DNA of 64,000 bases from positions 1,736,001 to 1,800,000 of the forward strand of contig CP087211.1 in assembly GCA_020912385.1 (NCBI GenBank). Reading direction: 5' to 3'. Under the pieces are notes generated by a model. That model saw only the letters and a program-made list of their open reading frames with translations. It was not told the DNA's origin and did no database searches. Position numbers and translations under genes: made by a program. Below, in pieces: positions 24,143 through 33,528 of this stretch. Every line of letters starts with the position of its first letter. The stretch's first letter is position 1. This DNA is from Neofusicoccum parvum. Its lineage: Eukaryota; Ascomycota; Dothideomycetes; Botryosphaeriales; Botryosphaeriaceae.

Positions 24143-25945
24143 ATGCTTACCTTGCTTGAAGCCCTCCACAAACAGGCCGTCGAGGAACCGGAGCGAATCT
24201 ACGCTTCTTGCGCCATTTCTGCCGATATCGAGGAAGGGTTCCGGGACATCACTGTCAGGCAGATCCTCAGCGCCATAGATGCCTTCGCATGGTGGCTCCA
24301 GGGCGGATGGGGCCGGAGCGAGAGCTTCGACACTATTGCCTATGTTGGACCGTCGGACTTGCGTTATGCAATCTTCTTCTACGCAGCTATCAAATGCGGG
24401 TTCAAGGTATGCTCCATGCAGATTGACGGGCGAGGTCGGACTCTCACGCTTCCCAGACGCTCTTCGTGTCCCCGTTGAACAGTTTTGAGGCCAGCAGGTC
24501 CATCGTTGAGACAACAGAGTGCTTGAGAATCTTCTACGCTGATCCGTTCGCCAAAGTTGCAAAGGACCTGCAAAGTGCAGCAGCCTCGAGGAATCTTGAA
24601 GTCGCCCAGATCGCATCCTTGGACGAGTGCTTGACTGCTGAGTCAACGCCGTATCCGTATGAGAAGACCTTCGAAGAGGCAAAATGGGACCCGATAGTGA
24701 TCATTCACACCTCGGGAACAACGGGTTTGTGCTCGAATTACATTCACTCGCCCAGACTATGCCACTGACGGACAACCGCAAGGCCTCCCCAAACCAATGA
24801 CAATGAACTTTGGCTTCTTCAGTACCCTGATGGAGCCGCTCCCGCCTGTGCCCGGCTACAAAGACGGTTCCTTCAATGTTTTCAACCGCCGAACATTTCT
24901 TGGCCCTTTCCCTCCGTTTCATCTCGGCGGCGTGTACACCATGATGACGATTCCTGCCTATTGCGCAGCCACCATTGTCATACCACCCCCAGCTGCGGGC
25001 CCAGTGTCCGGGGACACTTTGGTCAAGATCATGACCAAGAAGAAGATAGAAGCAATGTTCTCCGCCACCCTTCCGATCGAGCAGGTCATGCGCACACCCG
25101 GCGGCGCAGACAAGCTGAAGGAGATGGAGTTCATTTCCTTCGCCGGCGCGCCGCTGCCTCCGTGGTGCGGAGACGAGCTGAGCAAGCACACCACCGTCAA
25201 GACATTCTGTAAGCCGCTTCTAATTGACGCATCACCCCGTCCCCATCCATCCCGACCCTCCTGACCCTCCCCCGCAGTCGGCTCCACCGAAACCGGCAAG
25301 ATCGAGACCCTCCCGCCACCCCCGTCCGACTGGGCCTACATCAAATTCCACCCGGCCATCAACGCCGTGCTCGAGCCCGTGCCGCTCGATCCCTCCGCCG
25401 CCGCCGCCGACCCGGCCACCACGCCGCACGAGCTCGTCTTCCCCGCGACCGCCGACCCGGCCGTCGCCCGGCACCGCGGCAACGCCTGGCTGTTCCCGCA
25501 CGTGGCCGGGGCGGCGTGGCGCAGCGGCGACCTGTTCGCGCGGCACGCGTCGGCGCCGGACCTGTGGCGGTTCCGCGGGCGGGCCGACGACGTCGTCACG
25601 CTGGCGGGCGGCGGCGCGCGCTTCTTCCCCGGCGCGTGGGAGGCGGCGGTGCGGGGGCGCGATCCGCGCGTCGCGCACGTCATGGTCGTCGGCGAGGGGA
25701 GGGTGCGGCCCGGCGTGCTGGTCGAGCCCAAGGGCGGGGAGCGGCTGGCCGCCGCGGACGTGTGGGCCGCGGTGGAGGAGGCGAATCGCGGCGTGAGGGA
25801 GTGCGCGAGGGTGGGGAGGGGTATGGTCAGGGTGGTGGCTGAGGGGTCGTTGGTGAGGGCGCCGAAGGGGACGGTGATCAGGAGGGCGAGCGGGGAGGGG
25901 CATCGGGAGGTCATCGAGGAGATGTATGCTGGGGAGGGGTTGTAG
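24143..25945 (+). CDS. Freestanding adenylation-domain enzyme (NRPS-like / acyl-adenylate-forming)
   Basis: Four exons (24143-24406, 24457-24724, 24783-25208, 25278-25945) give 541 aa. ANL-superfamily enzymes activate a carboxylic acid as acyl-AMP. Core motifs: HTSGTTGLPKP (A3, residues 172-182), FPPFHLGGVY (A4-like), FGSTETG (A5, from residue 320), WRSGDLF (A7), RFRGRADD (A8) and KGTVIRRA (A10, catalytic Lys). The sequence resembles A domains of fungal A-T-R NRPS-like proteins, but it stops about 20 residues after A10 with no carrier or reductase domain. The nearby Zn2Cys6 regulator, transporter and isochorismatase-type gene hint at a small metabolic locus. Introns are 50, 58 and 69 nt with canonical ends. 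Substrate is unknown. Confidence 0.82.
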
Positions 25946-26028
25946 GCGTAGAGAGTTTGCTGAATTCTATCTTGGGATATGCAGTGGGTATTAAAAAGAA
26001 ATAAGAAATATTACACAAATGCCTTTAG

Positions 26029-27531
26029 CTACCTCCATCTTTCTTCCACGTCTTGAAGCTCATCGTCCATCACTTGGTTGAAGTGGTCGAAGTTGTCAAG
26101 ATACAGGTGATGGCCCGCCTTCTTGATAATCACCACCTTGGCGTCACCGTTATCCTTTCTTCTCTCGTCTTCATTCTTTCCCGCCAGGGCCTTCTCGTTC
26201 TCCTCTTTGATCTTCTTCTCCGCGGCAAGCCCCCCATTGATATCCATCCAATCGTCGTCACCATACATGAAAACGATCGGGACGCCGTTCTCTCCTTGCT
26301 GCCTTCCGATCTTGTGAATCCTGCGAATGAGCGGATCGCGCGCATACGCTCCGGGCGCCAGAATGTAAGCGAGCGCATACTCACCGCTCCCCCGCTGCCT
26401 GAACAGCGAATAGGAGTAGTCGTGCAAAGCCGATGCTTCCTCCGGCGGCAGGTGCGCGAACCGTCGCGACGTCCATCCGGATGTGAGGCGCGGGCCCAGC
26501 GGGCCGGAGAGGCGGATGAAGGAGAACGGGCTGATGTTCGCGTCCCAGAGATGAGCCAGCCACTTGGGCGGTGGTTTCGAGAAGGGTTTCTCGCCTTCTT
26601 GTTCCTTCTTCGGCGGTTGGATGTCGGCGGACACACCGTCCAGCGGGATGTCTTGATCGTGGAGGAACTCGTCCGGCAACGCGCCGTCGGCTGGCGGCTC
26701 CGGCATGTCGGATTTCACGGCAAAGGGGTCCTCGGGGATGCCGACGGGGCTGACGAGAACGAGCTTCTCCAGGTGTCCGGGATACTTGAGGGCGTACGCG
26801 GTGACCATGTAGCCGCCCATGCTGTGGCCGAGGAGGGTGAACCTCTCAATGCCCTTCTGCACGCGCCATTCCTCCAGGGCGTCGATGAACCAGTTCTCGG
26901 CCTCGGTGATCTTCCCCTTGCGGTCCTTCGCGCGGATCTTGAAGGGCGGGCGGCTGCTGCGGCCCATGCCCAGCATGTCGAGGGCGTAGAGCCTCCAGCC
27001 AGGACGGCGGGTCAGGCTCTCGAAGTTCCGGTAGAAGAAGCCGAGGCCGGCGCCGTAGCCGTGCAGCATGACCAGGTTGTGCTCGACGTCCTCGCCGGTC
27101 CGCTCGATTGAGAACTCGTTCAGGGCTCGGTTCTTCCCCTGCAGCTGGACGAGGCGCGAGCGCCATCTTCTTGCGCCATACAGCTGCAGGCTCGCGTCCG
27201 AGGATGAGGCGTCGGATGCAGACGGAGTGAGCTCGGTTGACCTGGCCAGGGAGGACTGGGAGGACGAGGTGACTTTGGGGGTGCTTGACCCGCTGGGCTG
27301 CGGCTTCTGGACGTGTGGTATGAAGGAGAGCACCCTTTCTTCTGCCACCTCAGGCGCAAGGTTGGTGCACTAAAGCACGTTAGCGGGTGGAGGGATTGGA
27401 GTTCGAGCGGAAATGCGGACCCATTGGCTGAAGCCTTCCTTGCGGCTCAGCGGGAACATGGCACTGAAGCTGCGATTGGGCGTCGAGTTGACGCTCTCGA
27501 CCGACTGGTCTGCGGAGGGTTTTGCGGCCAT
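26029..27531 (-). CDS. Alpha/beta hydrolase, Cld1/ABHD4-5-like (cardiolipin phospholipase family)
   Basis: Two exons, 27531-27421 and 27369-26029, give 483 aa. This family includes yeast Cld1, a mitochondrial cardiolipin phospholipase, and the acyltransferase-like Ict1/ABHD5 proteins. Visible: VMLHGYGAG (oxyanion-hole loop), ALDMLGMGRSSRP, nucleophile elbow GHSMGG (Ser220), VSPVGIPEDP, FMYGDDDWMD (acid) and AGHHLYLDNFDHFN, which holds the catalytic His and an HxxxxD-like acyltransferase motif. A linker of about 60 residues between the cap and core is Pro/Glu-rich. Exon 1 supplies FPLSRKEGFSQW, matching the family N-terminus; the 51-nt intron has branch GCTAAC but a weaker donor, GTCCGC. Cld1 versus Ict1 function cannot be separated by eye. 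Confidence 0.86.
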
Positions 27532-28052
27532 GTTGGGAATGCGTGGAGTTGGGTCGTGGTGGAGTGAGAGCGACCTCGCGGTGGAGCTGCATGCTTTTGA
27601 TGCCTGGACGGCTTTAGCCTGGCCCGCTGTCCCCCTCTATCGCCGTTTCCTATCGCCGCCGGCCAGCGCTAACGCCGTGCAGGCTGTGGCTGTACTCCTG
27701 TCAGCGAGGGCGCCTGAGGACCCAAGCTTATTCAGGCTCCGCCCGCGGGTTCCGGACGCGAGCTCTGCCAATTGCACGGCGCCGCGAACGAGCCAAGGAT
27801 GACAGAGGAATACGGCAGCCTGGCAGCGCCACTTCAGGCGCGTCCTTGCATCTCTCGGGGCACTGCTGGCTCCGGGCCGGGCTGCGGTTCAGCCACACGG
27901 AGGTGCTCGGGCTGGGAGATGCTCCACGACGCTCGCGGTGGTCAGCGCGCTCCGCTCCGTCTTGCGCCCCGAACCGGCGCGGGCGGTCGCAGCGGCAGCA
28001 CCGAACACCGACACAACCCACCGACTGTCATCACTTCCACAATGGCCGCAAC
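27532..28052. other. Divergent promoter, hydrolase / Zn2Cys6 gene
   Basis: About 520 bases between divergent starts. It contains a four-codon upstream reading frame at 28042-28056 that overlaps the regulator's start codon. No other gene is seen. Confidence 0.5.
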
Positions 28053-28056
28053 ATGA
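28042..28056 (+). promoter_or_regulatory. Upstream ORF overlapping the Zn2Cys6 start (ATGA)
   Basis: ATGGCCGCAACATGA encodes four residues and stops within the regulator's start codon, sharing the bases ATGA (28053-28056). Such an overlap is compatible with termination-reinitiation or leaky scanning, and could limit translation of the regulator. Effect not tested. Confidence 0.5.
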
Positions 28057-29327
28057 GCGCTCCAAGGTACGCCGCCTCCCGCCAAAAGGCCTGCCAGCAC
28101 TGCTCGACAGCCAAGGCCAAATGCGATCGCAAGACACCACGCTGCACCAGGTGCGCCGCGCGCCGCCTGTCTTGCGCTTATCCCCAGCTCCTACCAACAG
28201 ACGCTTCTGCAGCGTCAGCCCGCCATTGGTCCACGCCCACCATTCTTCCCGCTCCGCAGCGCGAGCTGCCAGCCGGAGCAGACTCCCAGAGCGCGACAAG
28301 TGAATCCACGCAGCCAATGGACGCTGTCCGCTCGACCACCACTTCTCCGTCAACATTCGCTGCGAGTCGCGTTCCGAGCACGACCGACACCAGCTTCGGC
28401 CAGCCTGATTTTGCAGACCCGGACCTCTTCCCAGCCCTGGAACTCTTTTGCCCCATCGCTGCCGACGACATCAGGAACCGCTGGCTCAATTCTTACATTC
28501 CCGTCCCCGGCCAGCAGGTCAAAGAATATCCCGCCTCCATCACAGCCTTCATCTACAGGATTCTCAAGTCGTATGCTGCTGTCGCCGTACGCGGCCGTCG
28601 AGTCCCACCCTTCGTACACGCCTCACAGATGACCCCAACATCAACAAGCCCGCCACTTTCTACGTGCCTGACCTTAGTCCGCATATGCGAAACGCTGCTG
28701 CCGGGCAGTGAAAGCGTCGCCACCGATGTTTTGCAGAGAGAAATGAACCGCCTCTACGACCACCATGGGACATACGACCATGTGACTTTGCTCGCAGCCT
28801 TCCAGGCCTATCTGATCTACTCCTTAGTCCTGTTCTTCCAGCTTGATCAGGGGTCGAGCCCGTTCCTCCGCCAAGCCATGACGAACCTCCAGGATCTTGC
28901 TTGCTCAACCAGCCGGCAAGGACTGATGTGTACAGCCGAGCAGCAGCGTGCCCGCCCGAGATGGGAAGCCTGGGTAGTCGCTGAGGCAAAGCGACGCACG
29001 CTGTTCGTCATGTACCTTTTTGATAGCCTGCTTTTAGCCCAGGACAGCCTTCCGACCTTTTTCGGTACTGAGCTCCAAGGCCTGCCTGCTCCAGCAAGCC
29101 AACCTTTATGGAAAGCACACACGCGCCATGAGTGGGAAGCGGCATATAACATTCACCTCGCAAATTGGGTGGACAGTCTGCGTATTGACGAACTTTGGCC
29201 GATTCCCGCAGACCTGCATGGCTCTGGTCTTCTCGAAAGACGCAGGAGAGTGGATCAATGGCTGGAGGATGTCGATGAATTCGGAACAATGCTTTACGCA
29301 GTAACGAGCTGCACGCATGGAGGATGA
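28053..29327 (+). CDS. Zn(II)2Cys6 transcription factor
   Basis: One exon, 424 aa. The N-terminal binuclear zinc cluster has cysteines at 14, 17, 24, 31, 34 and 41 (CX2CX6CX6CX2CX6C) with the basic loop KAKCDRKTPR, so it should bind CGG-type half sites. A Ser/Thr/Pro-rich linker follows, then a helical middle region (CLTLVRICETLLPGS, HVTLLAAFQAYLIYSLVLFF, EAKRRTLFVMYLFDSLLLAQ) like the fungal_trans middle homology region, but short. The gene lies between an alpha/beta hydrolase and an isochorismatase/transporter pair, and may act on that locus. No in-frame ATG lies upstream. Confidence 0.88.
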   Translation: MSAPRYAASRQKACQHCSTAKAKCDRKTPRCTRCAARRLSCAYPQLLPTDASAASARHWSTPTILPAPQRELPAGADSQSATSESTQPMDAVRSTTTSPSTFAASRVPSTTDTSFGQPDFADPDLFPALELFCPIAADDIRNRWLNSYIPVPGQQVKEYPASITAFIYRILKSYAAVAVRGRRVPPFVHASQMTPTSTSPPLSTCLTLVRICETLLPGSESVATDVLQREMNRLYDHHGTYDHVTLLAAFQAYLIYSLVLFFQLDQGSSPFLRQAMTNLQDLACSTSRQGLMCTAEQQRARPRWEAWVVAEAKRRTLFVMYLFDSLLLAQDSLPTFFGTELQGLPAPASQPLWKAHTRHEWEAAYNIHLANWVDSLRIDELWPIPADLHGSGLLERRRRVDQWLEDVDEFGTMLYAVTSCTHGG

Positions 29328-29438
29328 TATTGCTATCACCACCTACGCCTACCGAGAAGTTCGAAAACAGCCAATCTCCAGTGATCACAAGCTCAGGTCC
29401 GAGATGCAAGCAACGCAATAGATACGATTGTTGAATGG

Positions 29439-30124
29439 CTAAGACTGCTCTAGCATATGCAAAGCCTCGTCGACGGAGACTAGTCTCAAGTTCATCTTCG
29501 GTAGAAGAGTGCCCAGCATGACTTTCGAGACCTCTGCATCATGGTCCAGCGGTAGGTCCAACACATTGTCCGAGATGACGTAAATGCTATAGTCGAGATC
29601 GAATAGCCGGTAAACCGTGCTCATAACGACTCCGGAGAGGCTCAGCCCGGACTATAATGGTTCTTGTCAGCCCGGCTCGCAGAGGATGACCTGATAACAT
29701 ACTATGATTACAGTGTCGATGTTCTGTGCCTTCAGAATTTGCTCCAGATTATTTCCCGCGCCAGCGTACCATCGAGTTTTCTGCAGGATGACATCTTTCT
29801 CATCCACGGTAAAGTCGGACGCTATCTGCACTCCAGGAGAACCGGCAGCAAAGGGACCGAAGCCTTCGATGAGCTTGGTGAATGGGGCGTCTTTTCCAGC
29901 TCGGGCTCTGTAGGGTCGAAGAAGAGACTCGTAAAGATAGTGAGTGGCCGCGGATACTTCTTATGAACCGCGTCGTTCCAGCGGGAACAGCTGGAAACAA
30001 ACTTTTGTCCCTCGGTCGTGTCCTTGACGGCTTCAATCAGGATCGTCATCAAATCCAAGTTGAGGACACAGTAGTTTTTGCCGAATCCGGAGGCGCCTTC
30101 GGCGGTGGGCGATGCAGTAGCCAT
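29439..30124 (-). pseudogene. Isochorismatase-like hydrolase with a -1 frameshift
   Basis: Two exons, 30124-29703 and 29651-29439, split by a 51-nt intron (GTATGT donor, GCTGAC branch, TTATAG acceptor), would encode about 211 aa of the cysteine-hydrolase (isochorismatase) fold. Family blocks: NYCVLNLDLMTILIEAV near the N-terminus, LTIFTSLFF, VDEKDVILQKTRWYAGAGNN, the cis-peptide region IISGLSLSGVVMSTVYR, and YVISDNVLDLP. The reading frame breaks between 29891 and 29888: the N-terminal part runs into a stop at the IA of the next block, while the downstream part continues in the frame shifted by one base. No intron can bridge this. It is either a recent pseudogene or a base-call error. It shares a promoter region with the divergent transporter. 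Confidence 0.72.
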
Positions 30125-30509
30125 TATCTGGAGGTTGGCAGGAAGAAGAAAGGAAAGGTAAGAAATGCAAAATCGACGCGTTCTTGAAAACAATTCACAC
30201 ACCAGTTCTAATATTGCATTAATCTCTACGAGCTCGCACTACTAATGTCGAGCTGAACAAGCCATGATTGGCTGTAATTCGGGGTTCAGATATCCAGACC
30301 TCAGCCCCGCAAAGCTCAACTCCGGGAGCCCGCCGCGCTTCCATGATTGGCCGGAATTGAGCATTCCCGTGCTCAACTCCGGCATTTCTCCGCTCGCGTC
30401 CGATCTATCCCAGAAAGGGAGAGTGGTATAAGTACTTCTTTGTTTCTGTTTCTACGTTCATCGACACATCGAACTCTAAACAGCAATTCATCATAGACCA
30501 AAATAGGAC
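30125..30509. promoter_or_regulatory. Shared divergent promoter with repeated motifs
   Basis: GCTCAAYTCCGG occurs three times: 30314-30325 (+), 30351-30362 (-) and 30371-30382 (+). The last two form an inverted pair with an 8-nt spacer. A second repeat, CCATGATTGGCYGKAATT, occurs at 30262-30279 and 30341-30358 and includes a CCAAT-type box (ATTGG). TATAAGTA at 30427 lies about 80 bp before the transporter ATG. The arrangement suggests binding sites shared by the isochorismatase-type gene and the transporter, possibly for the neighbouring Zn2Cys6 protein. This is inference. Confidence 0.5.
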
Positions 30510-32184
30510 ATGGCCGTCGGAGACAACGCTGAAGAAGCTCCAGCTGTTGCCCCAAGCACATCATCGGAATCCCCACCGCCAGCACCACCGGTTTCGCCAC
30601 CAATTCCTGGAGAACCTTACAGCATCTTCGACAAGAGACAGAAGACCCTGATTGTCTTCATTGTATCGACTGCCGCAACGTGTAAGTGTACGATTGCTAA
30701 GGTCACCGCATTCTTGATCAGCTTACATGGGGATAGTCTCCGGTTTCGCGTCGAATATCTATTTTCCTGCGCTTCCTACCATCGCCAACGACCTGAATGT
30801 TTCCGTGGAGCTGGTCAATCTTACGGTTACTTCGTACCTCATCTTCCAAGGCATAGCTCCCAGCCTCTGGGGACCTATATCCGATGTCAAGGGACGCCGA
30901 GTTGCGTACTGCTGCACCTTTCTTGTGTTTCTCGGTGCATGCATCGGCCTAGCAGAGACGAAGAACTACGCCACTCTGATAGTTCTCAGATGCTTGCAAA
31001 GCACTGGTAGCGCCAGCACAATTGCGATCGGGTCCGGTGTGATCGGAGACATCACCACTCGCGCCGAGCGCGGAGGCTTCATGGGAATCTTCCAGGCCGG
31101 TTTGCTTATGCCTGTTGCCGTTGGCCCAATCATTGGCGGCGCCCTGGCTGAGTCTTTGGGGTGGAGGGCGATCTTCTGGTTCCTGACTGCATACAGCGCC
31201 GCCTTCTTGCTGCTGCTAATCGCATTGCTCCCGGAAACGCTGAGGTCAATTGTCGCGAACGGAAGCCAGGTTCCATCGCGTCCCATCGCAAGATATCCGC
31301 TATCCATCTACCAAAAGACCACCAGGGAAAGGTGCAACCCGCAAGCGAGCCCGCCACAGCCTGTGCCAAGCAAACGTATCGACATTACTGGGCCATTTCG
31401 CATCCTCATCAGCAAACAAGCAGCACCCATCATCATATTCCTCGCTGTTTACTACGCCGTCTGGCAAATGAGCATCACCGCCATGTCCTCCCTCTTCGCC
31501 GAACGCTACGGCCTCAACGAAACCCAAGTCGGCCTGACATTCATCGCCAACGGAGCGGGATCCATGATAGGCACGCTCGTGACCGGCAAGCTCCTCGACA
31601 CCGACTACCGCCGCGTCAGAGCCGCCCACGACGAGGCTCGGCCGTCGCGATCGGACGCCGAGCCGGGCGTCGACCCGGCCCGGCGCTGCGCGGAAGACGG
31701 GGCCGACGACGACGACGACGACTTTCCGCTCGAGCGGGCGCGCCTCCGGCTCGTCCCCGTCTTCTCCCTGCTGCAGTGCGCGTCCGTCGCGGTCTTCGGC
31801 TGGACCACCCAGCACGCCGGCCGCGTCCACGTCGCCGTCCCGACCGCGGCGACCTTCTTCACCGGCTGGACTGCCGTCTCGACCCAGTCGGTCGTCATGA
31901 CCTACCTCGTCGACGTCTTCTCCGACAGGAGCGCCGCCGCCAGTGCGAGTCTTAATCTCGCCAGGTGCCTGTTCGCCGCCGGTGGGACGAGCTTTGTCAT
32001 GCCCATGGTGAATGCGATCGGGGTTGGGTTGGCGTTCACAATATGCGTGGTTGTTCAGGCGGTCGCGTTGCTGGGCGTGGTTGTGCAGTGGAAGTTTGCC
32101 AGTGCGTGGAGGAGAGAAGCGGAAAGAGAGAGGAGGCAGCAGACAGAGGACAGGAAGAAGCAGTTGCATCACGGCGCAAGGTGA
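30510..32184 (+). CDS. MFS transporter, DHA1 (drug:H+ antiporter) family
   Basis: Two exons, 30510-30681 and 30737-32184, give 539 aa. DHA1 carriers export drugs, polyamines or small metabolites from the plasma membrane. After a Pro/Ser-rich cytosolic N-terminus come STAATFSGFASNIYFPALPT (helix 1 with the YFPALP motif typical of Qdr/Tpo-type carriers) and WGPISDVKGRR (motif A in loop 2-3). LVLRCLQSTGSAS-type sequence (LRCLQSTGSA) and GPIIGGALAESLGWRAIFWF (motif C in helix 5) follow. The central loop contains an acidic stretch near 31690-31730. The intron (55 nt, GTAAGT...GATAG) splits the Phe codon of helix 1. Position next to a regulator suggests export of a local product, but substrate is unknown. 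Confidence 0.88.
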
Positions 32185-32579
32185 AATGTCGAAGCACAGG
32201 GTGTTTAATTTCCCTGGATGCTATCAATATTCCGGAATAGGGGTTTATTATCCCATGCAGCATGATGTATTTATTCACTGGCTCGATATCTGTAGACAAG
32301 TGGTTCGAATTCAGGTTCAAGCAAGAGTGTGATTTCATATTCACTCGCTGCTACAGAAAAGACCAACCGTTCAATCGTAAGAGAAAACCTTAAAAGAGTA
32401 AAAGGCCTGCTGGTATCCATCATGCTAGAAAAAAAAAAAAAGCCGTATCGAAGAAGAACAACCCCTGCGCAAACCGAATCATTTTTCCCTCTCCATCTCA
32501 ACCACCAACTCCCACTCCGTCTTCCTCACATCTGTGCTTAGGTATCATAGTATGCCCGTTCCCCATCTTCATTTCTTCC
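32185..32579. other. Converging 3' flanks
   Basis: Just under 400 bases between the ends of the transporter and the Vip1-like gene. A run of A residues lies at about 32429-32440. No gene is supported. Confidence 0.5.
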
Positions 32580-33528
32580 TTACGAAGAAGCAGCCGGCTT
32601 CTCAGAGAGGGGCGCCTGTGCGGACGCAGCAGCGGACTCGGTGCTCTTGGCGCAGCCGGCGCAAGCGCACTTGCCGGGCTCGCAAGGGCACTTTTCCGTG
32701 GTGGCGCCGCAGTTGCACTTGGTCTTCTCGGTGCCGGGGACGATCTCCATCTCGGCCTCCTCGGCGGTGGGGACCTTTGTGCCGGCAGCCTCGCCCGTCT
32801 GGGGCGTGGCCTGGGCCGCCTGCTGCTTCTTCAGGTCCGCGAGGTGGCGAGCCTCGTTGTGCACGTCGAGGACCTGCTTGTTGCCCTGGTCGTAGAACTG
32901 GCGCAGCTTCTGGCCGGTGGGCGTGCCGATGGCCTTGTCGAAGTACGACGACAGGCTGCGCCAGCCGGCGCCGGCCTTCTGCGAGATGGCGTACTTGGTG
33001 TCGACGGCCTGCGCCTTCTCGGTCGCCTTGTACTTGTCGTCGAACGACTTGAGGGCGGTGGTGAAGCGGTTCGACACGCCGTGCTGCTTGTCCAGCGCCA
33101 GCGCGCGCTCGATGGCGTTGTCGCTGATGACGTAGCCGTGGGCCAGGTACTCGGCGAAGATGCGGCCGCGCGGCTTCTCCTCCTGCGGGATGTGCTCCTC
33201 CTCGCCGTGCTCGGGCGACTTGCCGCCCGACAGCTCGTCAAAGCTCTTGGACGAGGTCACCTTGACTTGTGCGGGTCCGAGCTGCGTGTTGTCAAGCAGG
33301 AGCGCCGTCTTCGCGGCCGTCTCCTTCTCGAACGTCACCGTCGCGGATTGCGAGTTATCCTTGGTCGGGGTCACAGAGAGGGATTGGATCTTGCCGCTGT
33401 AGAAGAGAGCGAAGTTAGCATGCTGAAGCTGTGGAGGCGTTGGGAGGTACGTACCAGAAGCTGAAGAAGTCGCGGACCTCCTTCTCAGTGGTCTGAGAGG
33501 CAATGTTCTCAACGTGGACGGAAGCCAT
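32580..33528 (-). CDS. Vip1-like RRM protein with cysteine-rich tail
   Basis: Two exons, 33528-33455 and 33396-32580, give 296 aa. Residues 1 to about 75 form one RRM: SVHVENIASQTTEKEVRDFF, then the short RNP-type segment ATVTFEKETAAKTALLL. The middle is helical (GYVISDNAIERALALDKQHG, SRFTTALKSF-like, GWRSLSSYFDKAIGTPTGQK) as in fission yeast Vip1. The last 48 residues contain seven cysteines (252, 254, 261, 263, 268, 270, 273) in CNC, CPC and CACAGC arrangements that resemble a metallothionein. The 58-nt intron (GTACGT, branch GCTAAC, CTACAG) splits a Cys codon in RNP-2 surroundings. RNA target and metal binding are not known; the tail could equally be a redox or zinc site. Confidence 0.83.
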
